From positions 1 through 6,855 of the forward strand of contig JAXFQY010000070.1 in the NCBI GenBank assembly GCA_034178705.1: 6,855 bases of DNA. The letters run 5' to 3'. Made by a program: the position numbers and the translations under genes. Below, one piece after another: positions 1-5,398 of this stretch. Origin of the DNA: RUG12395 sp034178705 (GTDB lineage: Bacteria > Bacillota > Clostridia > Oscillospirales > CAG-272). The notes beneath the pieces were generated by a model. It had not been told where the DNA came from. It was given only the letters and a program-made list of their open reading frames with translations, and did no database searches. Numbering within the stretch: position 1 is the first letter of the stretch; each line of letters begins with the position of its first letter.

Positions 1-592
1 CTCCGTCGATTCCATGATCAGTAAGGTAGTTATACATGGCAACTCCCTCGGGGATTTGTTCGTCCGGTCCCTGTCCTCCGGTCACAACACAGAGAAGACC
101 GGGATGCGCCTCCAGAAGCCCGATGGCCCGGTCAAGACGGCAAGCAAGAGGGCGTGCCGGCTGTGTCCCGTTCACCTTTGATCCGAACACAATCAGGACG
201 GCATCCGCTGAAAGCAGCGTCTCATCGCTGTCCGGCTCCGGAAAAAGCCATGTCTGCCCGAGATGAATCGCAAAGGTAACGCAGAAAAAGAGCGCAAAGA
301 GGCAGTACAGAGAAAGAAGAACAAGCGCCACCCGCGGTTTTCTCGCTCCGAGAGGACGATAGACAAGCAACGGCAGAAGCGCACAAACCGAAACGGCAGA
401 GGCAATAACAACGGCACTTCTCCCCTCAGGGAAAAAACACTGCCGGATCAAATAGGAAAAGAAGGTCAGGAAAATAAACAAGCCCATAACAAAAGCAGCG
501 CCCCAGAGAACGCGGCCGGCTCTGCCGCCGGGAAGCGCTTTGTTTTTCTGCCCATCCGGAGCGGAACGCTCCTTTTTTCTTCTCTCTTTCAT
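1..592 (-). CDS. DUF218/YdcF-like membrane protein, N-terminal 197 residues (runs off the left edge)
   Basis: This partial gene was read by translating the reverse strand from the ATG at 592; the frame stays open to the window edge. The N-terminus is short and very basic (MKERRKKER). Three hydrophobic segments follow, at about residues 29-49, 59-77 and 87-110. A cytosolic or extracytosolic alpha/beta domain then begins near residue 128 with ADAVLIVFGSKVNG, continues with a conserved-type RLDRAI (152-157), and reaches TGGQGPDE at 171-178. The VLIVFG strand, the RLD helix and GGQGPDE are the hallmarks of the DUF218 family (YdcF/SanA/ElyC type). Members of that family are linked to envelope or cell-wall processes, but their biochemical activity is largely unsettled. 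The start is well fixed: the codon just before it is an in-frame TGA (593-595), and a GGAGG lies 4 bases upstream. The C-terminal part of the domain is outside the window. Family assignment is fairly secure; function is not. Confidence 0.8.
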   Translation of the reverse strand, partial: MKERRKKERSAPDGQKNKALPGGRAGRVLWGAAFVMGLFIFLTFFSYLIRQCFFPEGRSAVVIASAVSVCALLPLLVYRPLGARKPRVALVLLSLYCLFALFFCVTFAIHLGQTWLFPEPDSDETLLSADAVLIVFGSKVNGTQPARPLACRLDRAIGLLEAHPGLLCVVTGGQGPDEQIPEGVAMYNYLTDHGIDG

Positions 593-637
593 TCATCCTC
601 CGTTTTGTGCGTCCGACACTGCTTTTTCACCGCCCAT
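593..637 (-). CDS. Possible 14-codon leader ORF abutting the DUF218 gene
   Basis: In the leader of the DUF218 gene, an ATG at 637 opens a reading frame for MGGEKAVSDAQNGG. It ends in TGA at 593-595, directly followed by the DUF218 ATG at 592-590 in the same frame. An AAAGGA lies just upstream, but the spacing to this ATG is only 2 bases, so initiation would be weak. The last codons of this small ORF contain the GGAGG that serves the downstream start, so translating it would pass over that ribosome site. It may be a coupling leader peptide or simply chance. Length alone gives no support for a functional peptide. Confidence 0.25.
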   Translation of the reverse strand: MGGEKAVSDAQNGG

Positions 638-684
638 CGTCCTTTCCGCTTGTTCGGGCAGAGGTCGGCCTCTGATCGGAATAG

Positions 685-713
685 ATTATAGCAGATCTCC
701 CTCGGATTATCAA
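685..713 (-). promoter_or_regulatory. Housekeeping (sigma-A-type) promoter for the DUF218 gene
   Basis: On the minus strand the -35 box is TTGATA (713-708) and the -10 box is TATAAT (690-685), separated by exactly 17 bases. A TGC precedes the -10 box, which gives a near extended -10. Five of six -35 bases and all six -10 bases match consensus. Transcription would begin near 678 and leave a leader of about 85 bases before the ATG at 592. It lies just downstream of the sipL terminator, so the DUF218 gene is expected to be transcribed independently of the spore gene. Confidence 0.8.
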
Positions 714-721
714 GCATACAT

Positions 722-770
722 CATAAAAAAAGAAAAACAGAGAGGGAGAAATCCGTTTCCCTCTCTGTTT
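722..770 (-). terminator. Intrinsic terminator of sipL
   Basis: A perfect 13-bp stem pairs 735-747 with 758-770 (arm AAACAGAGAGGGA and its complement) around a 10-base loop. Read on the minus strand, the hairpin runs into TTTTTCTTTTTTTAT (737-723), a strong U-tract. The plus-strand side lacks a U-tract, so the terminator is directional. It sits 15 bases beyond the sipL stop codon. Confidence 0.9.
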
Positions 771-785
771 CGTTGTTCGTTAATA

Positions 786-2318
786 TCAGCCGATCAGCAA
801 CGCTGCAATCCCGTCAAGAGAGTGCGTATTGTCCGGAGATTCCGCAACATCTGTACCAAGACGGTTCAGCTGAATAACCCGTGCAAGGGGGGTGCCGTAG
901 CGTTTTGCGATTTGCCAGAGCGTCTCGTCAGGTGCAGGATAAACCACCTTCATCCCGTAGTAGTCAGGCTTCTCCTGTGTTTCTCCGCGGACAACAGAAC
1001 AGAGGGTCTGTACTGTCCGTTTTTCGGCTACCCGTGCGGTGACGGCAACCTCCGCATCACAGCTGACAGTTCCACGCTCCACCCGGAAACGCGCCCCGAT
1101 CAGGGAGGCACTCCATGCGCCGCAGAGATTTGCGTTCTTTGCATCCCCCTCTGCGTCGCAGACAGCCTTGAACGGAATCTCCATCCGCAGGGGCAGTGCT
1201 TCACCGCCGGAACCGTTGTTCCCGCAAAGAATACCATACAATGTCAGGGTACCGGAAAAGCTCGCATGGCCTCCGGAAAGCTCCGGCGTACCGAGGCTAA
1301 CATCGCCGCAGACGCCGCAAACCTCCGTAATGCCTGCGGCTTCCGGCGTCAGAGGCTTACTTCCGCTGACAGTCACAGAAAAACTCCGGCAGACACGGCA
1401 GTCTGCCAGCTCGGTTCTGTCGCGCTCCGCCGCCGCATCGGATCCCGGAATAAAGGCATCAACCGTCAGGCGAACGGGAAGATTGCGGCAGCATTCCACG
1501 TCGATTTCCGCAACGGCCGTAAGGGTTGCTTCTCCGTTTCCGGTATCTCCCGATATCTCGCAGGACCAGCACCGCGGGAGGGCGCGGCAAGACCATCCGC
1601 CGTCCAGCCCGGGCGCTTCTATCTCCCGTTCGAACGGAATCCGTTTCTCCATACAGGAAAGCATTTCTCCTCCGAACAGAATACGTGCCCAAAGTTCCCC
1701 GCGGCAATGGATTCTTCCCTCCTCCGCGCGCATTTCCGAAACCGAAACGCTGCCGTCACAGGCAATCGGCTTTCCGGTGATCCCGGAAAGCATCTCCGTC
1801 AGGCTGAACTCCCCGCTTGTAAAACGGCGCACTCTGCATCCGACAGCCGATGTTGTCAGCAGCTCGGTCCCCTCCGGTGCGTCACAGTGCGGAAGCGGCA
1901 TACCGGCAAAAAGATTGATTCTGCTTTTCAGCTTAGTCCGGAATTGAACACGCCGCGGAGCAGTCGGGCGGCAAATAACCGTATCCGGCTCAGTCTCTTC
2001 GTACACCGCAACATCCCCCTCCGCTCCCATCGGAACGGCAAATTCATAGTCCGAGGAGAGCACTGCGGAGGCACACGCTCCCCCGTCTCCTGCGTAAACA
2101 AGCTCGTACACAACGCTGCCGGCAAATTCCGCCCTTCCGCCGCCGATGAATTTTCCCGCCGGCAGAACCCGCGCAGTACAGCGCAGAATACGGCTGATCT
2201 CCGGCTCATAATCCGGCAGAACAAATTCCTCCGAAACATCCGTATAAACCGTATCCCCGAAAAGCTCCGCCGTGACGATCGCACCGTCGGAGAGCGCGGA
2301 AGCCCCGTTTTCCTTCAT
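786..2318 (-). CDS. sipL: SipL-like spore morphogenetic protein (DUF3794/SPOCS repeats + LysM)
   Basis: This 510-residue protein has the architecture of clostridial SipL, the SpoIVA-interacting protein needed to attach the spore coat around the forespore in the mother cell. SPOCS/DUF3794-type segments are seen at about 20-110 (typical opening YTDVSEEFVLPDYEPEISRIL), 170-285 and 320-430. Each begins with a short hydrophobic strand and a run such as GKFIGGG or GSVSVSE. A C-terminal LysM-like module at about 457-510 (VVYPAPDETLWQIAKRYGT, then VIQLNRL) matches the domain that in Clostridioides difficile SipL binds the SpoIVA ATPase. Length is close to that of known SipL. The ATG at 2318 has a strong GGAGGAGG four bases upstream. 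A sigma-E-like promoter precedes the gene and a terminator follows it, so it appears monocistronic. It is unusually rich in cysteine (22 residues). The domain family is clear; the SipL name rests on architecture and length. The alternative is another DUF3794-LysM coat protein. Confidence 0.85.
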   Translation of the reverse strand: MKENGASALSDGAIVTAELFGDTVYTDVSEEFVLPDYEPEISRILRCTARVLPAGKFIGGGRAEFAGSVVYELVYAGDGGACASAVLSSDYEFAVPMGAEGDVAVYEETEPDTVICRPTAPRRVQFRTKLKSRINLFAGMPLPHCDAPEGTELLTTSAVGCRVRRFTSGEFSLTEMLSGITGKPIACDGSVSVSEMRAEEGRIHCRGELWARILFGGEMLSCMEKRIPFEREIEAPGLDGGWSCRALPRCWSCEISGDTGNGEATLTAVAEIDVECCRNLPVRLTVDAFIPGSDAAAERDRTELADCRVCRSFSVTVSGSKPLTPEAAGITEVCGVCGDVSLGTPELSGGHASFSGTLTLYGILCGNNGSGGEALPLRMEIPFKAVCDAEGDAKNANLCGAWSASLIGARFRVERGTVSCDAEVAVTARVAEKRTVQTLCSVVRGETQEKPDYYGMKVVYPAPDETLWQIAKRYGTPLARVIQLNRLGTDVAESPDNTHSLDGIAALLIG

Positions 2319-2322
2319 GATT

Positions 2323-2330
2323 CCTCCTCC
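2323..2330 (-). promoter_or_regulatory. Ribosome binding site of sipL
   Basis: GGAGGAGG on the minus strand lies 4 bases before the ATG at 2318. It is a near-ideal match to the 16S rRNA tail and decides this start. Confidence 0.75.
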
Positions 2331-2374
2331 GGCAGCCGGTCAGGAATTTGTACCGCACGCGGCGTTCGGCTGCC
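2331..2374 (-). promoter_or_regulatory. Structured sipL leader (inverted repeat next to the RBS)
   Basis: GGCAGCCG (2331-2338) is exactly complementary to CGGCTGCC (2367-2374). A smaller CCGC/GCGG stem lies in the 28-base loop. In the sipL mRNA this hairpin ends directly against the GGAGGAGG ribosome site. On the opposite strand the same hairpin is followed by CTTTTTTTC (2374-2382), so it would act as an intrinsic terminator for any rightward antisense transcript entering from sipL. Whether either role is real cannot be told from the sequence. Confidence 0.45.
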
Positions 2375-2388
2375 CTTTTTTTCACTGA

Positions 2389-2415
2389 ATTCTATGCGCT
2401 GGGCATCCATAATAT
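2389..2415 (-). promoter_or_regulatory. Sigma-E-type (mother-cell sporulation) promoter for sipL
   Basis: Minus-strand ATATT (2415-2411) and CATAGAAT (2396-2389) are separated by 14 bases. This fits the known sigma-E pattern of an ATATT-like -35 box and a CATACAAT-like -10 box with that spacing; the -10 box differs at one position in the CATACA core. The start point would be near 2382, giving a leader of about 64 bases. sipL is known to belong to the sigma-E regulon in C. difficile, which supports the call independently. Confidence 0.6.
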
Positions 2416-2550
2416 ACCTTTTCCCCTTGCCGGCATTTCCGCAAAATAATCTTTTTTCGCCGATTCAACACATTACAGAAAAATAAACAATTGCTTTTTT
2501 CCAAACGCCGCATTAAGTTTACAAAAAAGTATTTTCAATTTATAGAAACC

Positions 2551-2581
2551 TTTTGACAAAACCCGGTTTTTGAGGTCAAAA
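2551..2581. repeat. Inverted repeat TTTTGAC-AAAACC / GGTTTT-GTCAAAA
   Basis: AAAACC (2558-2563) and GGTTTT (2565-2570) are mirror complements around a single C. They are flanked by TTTTGAC (2551-2557) and GTCAAAA (2575-2581). A 4-base TGAG insertion on the right makes the outer pair asymmetric. The element lies about 85 bases upstream of the kinase -35 box. It could be a regulator binding site or a hairpin. No adjacent regulator gene is in the window to test this. Confidence 0.4.
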
Positions 2582-2607
2582 AAGCTTAAAACCGCAATCA
2601 TTTCCGG

Positions 2608-2624
2608 CATTTTTACGAAAAATG
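2608..2624. repeat. Short palindrome CATTTTT-ACG-AAAAATG upstream of the kinase promoter
   Basis: Two perfect 7-base arms flank a 3-base centre, 41 bases upstream of the -35 box. The AT-only core makes chance occurrence in this AT-rich stretch quite possible. An operator role is only a suggestion. Confidence 0.3.
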
Positions 2625-2665
2625 AATCTTGAATTCCCGAAAGCGAACCAAAGTGATTTTCCCGA

Positions 2666-2694
2666 TTGACTTTAATGCACGAATGTTATAAAAT
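2666..2694 (+). promoter_or_regulatory. Sigma-A-type promoter of the sugar-acid operon
   Basis: The -35 box TTGACT (2666-2671) and -10 box TAAAAT (2689-2694) are separated by 17 bases, each matching consensus at five of six positions. An overlapping TATAAA (2687-2692) would give a 15-base spacer and is the weaker reading. Transcription would start near 2701, leaving a leader of about 50 bases before the kinase start. Confidence 0.65.
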
Positions 2695-2736
2695 GTATTT
2701 GTCAAAGGATTCTTAAAAATTAAACGACAAGTTCAA

Positions 2737-2742
2737 AAGGAG
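2737..2742 (+). promoter_or_regulatory. Ribosome binding site fixing the GTG start of the kinase
   Basis: AAGGAG ends 8 bases before GTG at 2751. The next in-frame ATG (2781) has no comparable site and would delete the first beta strand of the PfkB fold, so the GTG start is preferred. Confidence 0.75.
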
Positions 2743-2750
2743 ACACAACT

Positions 2751-3785
2751 GTGAAAAAAGTCGTAACCTTCGGCGAGCTGATGCTTCGGCTTACCCCTCC
2801 CGGCAGAGAGGTTCTTCTGCAGACGAACAATCTGATTGCCACCTTCGGCGGCGCAGAGGCCAATGTTGCCGTTGCCCTTGCGGCATACGGCGATAACGCT
2901 TCCTTTGTTACCGCGCTTCCGAAGAATGATCTCGGCGCTGCTGCGGTCGCGGAGCTCCGCCGCTTCAATGTCGGCACCTCTGATATCAAAATGACGGAGG
3001 GTGGGAGACTCGGTCTTTATTTCACGCAGACCGGCTCTAACATGCGCCCCTCCAAGGTTCTTTATGACCGCGCCTATTCCGCCGTTGCTGCCCTGAAGCC
3101 CGGTGATATTGATTGGGACAAGGCGCTTGAAGATGCAGACTGGTTCCATGTAACCGGCATTACTCCCGCTCTTTCCGAATCTCTGTGTGCGGTAACCATC
3201 GAAGCCCTGAAGGCTTGCAAGGCCAAGGGGATTACTGTTTCCTGTGACCTCAATTACCGCAAAAAGCTTTGGAAATGGGGCAAGGAGCCGATTGAGGTTA
3301 TGCCGGAAATCGCCCGGTATGTTGACGTCATGATTGCAAACGAAGAGGACTGCCAGAAGTGCCTCGGCATCAAAATGGAAACCGGTGTTGATGCAGGCAA
3401 GCTTGATGTTGAAAAGTACAACGATCTTGCGGGAATTATTTTCCGTGACTATCCGAACGTCAAGGCCCTTGCCGTATCCCTGCGCGAAAGCGTCAGCGCG
3501 GATATCAACAACTGGTCCGGCGTTCTTGCAACCCGCGACGGGTTCTGGCACAGCCGCACCTATTCCATTACCGATATCGTTGACCGTATCGGCGGCGGCG
3601 ACAGCTTCGGCGGTTCTCTGATTTATGCGTTCCGGCATTTCCCCGGCGATTATGAGAAAATCATCAACTACGCCATCGGCGGCTCCGCGCTGAAGCACAC
3701 TATTTACGGTGACTTTGTCCGCTATGGAAAAGAGGATGTTGAAAACCTCATCGCCGGAAGCGGAAACGGCAGAATTCAAAGATAA
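2751..3785 (+). CDS. kdgK: 2-keto-3-deoxygluconate kinase (PfkB family)
   Basis: This cytosolic ribokinase-fold enzyme is expected to phosphorylate 2-keto-3-deoxygluconate at C6 using ATP, giving KDPG for the aldolase encoded next. The 344 residues open with VVTFGELMLRLTPP (4-17), typical of KDG kinases. PfkB signature 1 is FGGAEANVAVALAAYG (32-47), in which the substrate-binding GGxxxN is intact. DLNYRKKLW (167-174) is the sugar-acid-binding segment, and NEED (197-200) is the usual nucleotide-side motif. Signature 2, DIVDRIGGGDSFGGS (275-289), carries the anion hole and the catalytic base D284. Length is normal for the family. It starts with GTG and is the first gene of a rightward operon, 17 bases ahead of the aldolase. 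No missing catalytic residue is seen. Related PfkB sugar kinases are the alternative, but the adjacent KDPG aldolase makes KDG the best substrate. Confidence 0.88.
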   Translation: MKKVVTFGELMLRLTPPGREVLLQTNNLIATFGGAEANVAVALAAYGDNASFVTALPKNDLGAAAVAELRRFNVGTSDIKMTEGGRLGLYFTQTGSNMRPSKVLYDRAYSAVAALKPGDIDWDKALEDADWFHVTGITPALSESLCAVTIEALKACKAKGITVSCDLNYRKKLWKWGKEPIEVMPEIARYVDVMIANEEDCQKCLGIKMETGVDAGKLDVEKYNDLAGIIFRDYPNVKALAVSLRESVSADINNWSGVLATRDGFWHSRTYSITDIVDRIGGGDSFGGSLIYAFRHFPGDYEKIINYAIGGSALKHTIYGDFVRYGKEDVENLIAGSGNGRIQR

Positions 3786-3802
3786 AAAAGGAGATTCGTT
3801 CC

Positions 3803-4462
3803 ATGGATATCCAGAGAATCAAAGTTATTGAAAACATGCACAAAAACGGGCTTGTCGGCATTGTCCGTGACAAAAACGAAGAAGATGCCATGACCCGTAC
3901 CCGCGCCATTATGGACGGCGGCGTCACAATCCTTGAAATTTCGATGAGCACGCCGGGCGCTCTCAATATCATCTCTACCATTGCAAAGGAAATCAAGGCA
4001 AAAGGGCTTGACGCCTATGTCGGTGCCGGTACTGTTCTTGACCCCGAAACCGCGCGTGCCTGCATCCTTGCCGGCGCGTCCTTCATCATCGCACCGAATT
4101 TCCGCCCGGAGGTTGCCAAGCTCTGCAACCGTTACAGCATTGCCTACATGCCGGGTGTTCAGACCTTCACCGAAATTGTGACAGCAATGGAATACGGCTG
4201 TGACATTGTGAAGATTTTCCCCGCAAGCGCTGTCGGAATCGGCTTTATCAAGGCCGTTATGGGACCGCTTCCGCAGGCAAGATGCATCCCTGTCGGCGGT
4301 GTATCGCTTGACAACATTGACAAGTGGTTTGCAGACGGTGCCTATGCTGTTGCGCTCGGAAGCGGTCTGACCCATCCGACCAAGGGCACCTGTGACTATG
4401 AGGAAATCAAAGCTCATGCCGAGAAGGTAGTCGCGAAAGTCCGCGCCTGCGAAAGAAAATGA
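3803..4462 (+). CDS. kdgA: KDPG/KHG aldolase (class I)
   Basis: This enzyme should split 2-keto-3-deoxy-6-phosphogluconate into pyruvate and glyceraldehyde-3-phosphate; many relatives also cleave 2-keto-4-hydroxyglutarate. Its 219 residues cover the whole (beta/alpha)8 barrel. Family marks are GIVRDKNEEDA (19-29) with R22, ILEISMSTPGA (43-53) with the general acid/base E45, GAGTVLD (74-80), PGVQTFTE (117-124), and VKIFPAS (136-142), where K137 is the Schiff-base lysine. The phosphate-binding end is IPVGGVSLDNI followed by ALGSGL. An AAAAGGAG sits 9 bases before the ATG, and the gene follows the kinase after 17 bases. Its last four bases (ATGA) overlap the next start codon, which suggests translational coupling to the MBL-fold gene. 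The call is firm; the exact substrate stereochemistry is not readable. Confidence 0.9.
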   Translation: MDIQRIKVIENMHKNGLVGIVRDKNEEDAMTRTRAIMDGGVTILEISMSTPGALNIISTIAKEIKAKGLDAYVGAGTVLDPETARACILAGASFIIAPNFRPEVAKLCNRYSIAYMPGVQTFTEIVTAMEYGCDIVKIFPASAVGIGFIKAVMGPLPQARCIPVGGVSLDNIDKWFADGAYAVALGSGLTHPTKGTCDYEEIKAHAEKVVAKVRACERK

Positions 4463-5364
4463 GCAAACCGCGCTTTGAACAGATTGCCGACGGCATCTCG
4501 GTTCTGCGCGTTCCCTGCGGAAGCGTTGCGACAAATATTTTTCTTGTCGGCGACAAAGATGTCGGCTGGGCGCTGATCGATTCCGCGCATTGCGCGCAGG
4601 CTGTTGACGGATTTCTTGTTCCGGCTCTCGCGGACTGCGGTCTTTCGCCCGACGATCTCTCCTTCTTGCTCTGCACGCATACGCACGGAGACCATGTAGG
4701 CGGACACAGGAGAATCCGCGAGCTTGCCCCGGGGGTGCGAATTCTTGCAGCAAAGCAGCAAACCGAGAAGCTTTCCGATCCGTTCCGGTTTGCCAAAGCG
4801 ATTCGCGATGCCTTTCCGGGATACAGCCCCGCACCGGATCCGGCGCTCCGCGGCGTTTCTCCGGACGGGGAAATCTCCCCGGGGGAGCTTCTGCTGGATC
4901 GGCTGGAGTTGATTCCGACCCCGGGTCACGATACGGATTCCGTTTGTTTTCTTGACCGGAAAACGCAAACCCTCCTCTGCGGAGACTCCCTGCAGGGGGC
5001 GGGAACACCCGCACAGGGGCTTGCTCTCTATATGGATCTTGACGCCTACTGCGAAACGCTGGCCCGCGTCAGTATGCTGCGCTGTGAAAACCTTGCGGCG
5101 GGGCACGCCTTTCTTCCGTATGGAGATATTCTTTCCGGCGAGGCTGCCGTCAATGCCTTTCTGGATCTTTCTTCGGAAACCGTCGTTCAGTATGATGCTT
5201 TTATCCGTGAGCAATGGCAGGACGGGGTCTCCGCTCCGGACATCGCGCGCGGTTTACTTCGGGAAACAAAAAGCACCGTCCCGCCTTATCTGTTCTTACC
5301 GCTTCATACCGTAACGGCACATATCCGCTCGCTTGAGCAGGACGCTCAGGAAATTACAAACTGA
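4459..5364 (+). CDS. MBL-fold metallohydrolase, possible sugar-lactone hydrolase
   Basis: This 301-residue metallo-beta-lactamase-fold protein has a complete set of dinuclear metal ligands: H74, H76, D78 and H79 in THTHGDH, H157 in TPGHDTDS, D176 in CGDS and H216 in AAGHAF. After the roughly 230-residue fold comes a C-terminal helical region (about 230-300) of the kind seen in glyoxalase-II-like and hydrolase members. It has no signal peptide and should act in the cytosol on an ester, thioester or lactone. Its ATG overlaps the aldolase stop (ATGA), and it has only a poor ribosome site (GAAAGAAA), so it is probably translated by coupling. Within a sugar-acid operon that also has a dehydrogenase and a dehydratase, hydrolysis of an aldonolactone would make sense, but this is inference; detoxification or proofreading of a side product is equally open. 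Codon choice differs from its neighbours (seven GGG glycine codons against one in the dehydrogenase gene), which suggests lower expression or a different origin. Confidence 0.8.
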   Translation: MSKPRFEQIADGISVLRVPCGSVATNIFLVGDKDVGWALIDSAHCAQAVDGFLVPALADCGLSPDDLSFLLCTHTHGDHVGGHRRIRELAPGVRILAAKQQTEKLSDPFRFAKAIRDAFPGYSPAPDPALRGVSPDGEISPGELLLDRLELIPTPGHDTDSVCFLDRKTQTLLCGDSLQGAGTPAQGLALYMDLDAYCETLARVSMLRCENLAAGHAFLPYGDILSGEAAVNAFLDLSSETVVQYDAFIREQWQDGVSAPDIARGLLRETKSTVPPYLFLPLHTVTAHIRSLEQDAQEITN

Positions 5365-5398
5365 AAGAAAATAATATATATAAAGGAAAAAGAAGAAC

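Larger units (their letters stand above)
2416..2665. other. AT-rich divergent intergenic region with two inverted repeats
   Basis: No coding frame with a plausible ribosome site was seen between the sipL promoter and the kinase promoter. The stretch is much richer in A and T than the genes on either side. It holds two inverted repeats, described separately, and otherwise shows no recognisable riboswitch, tRNA or mobile-element end. Confidence 0.6.

Noticed and set aside
593..637. TGA at 593-595 as a recoded sense codon giving a longer DUF218 protein
   Set aside because: TGA ends sipL and the MBL-fold gene normally, no gene in the window has an internal TGA, and a good ribosome site serves the ATG at 592.
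540..2486. 648-codon open frame on the plus strand across sipL
   Set aside because: It is antisense to a clear DUF3794-LysM gene, has no ribosome site, and its translation is rich in Arg, Pro and Ser with no recognisable domain. It is a shadow of the GC-rich codon pattern.
2638..2651. Possible catabolite-responsive (cre) site CGAAAGCGAACCAA upstream of kdgK
   Set aside because: Only the left half fits the cre consensus; four defined positions mismatch, including most of the right half.
2733..3779. 348-codon minus-strand frame across the kinase gene
   Set aside because: It mirrors kdgK, which has full PfkB motifs and a ribosome site. The antisense translation shows no family motif.
3776..5014. 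412-codon minus-strand frame across the aldolase and MBL-fold genes
   Set aside because: It spans two genes with intact catalytic motifs on the other strand, is Arg/Pro-rich, and lacks a start signal.
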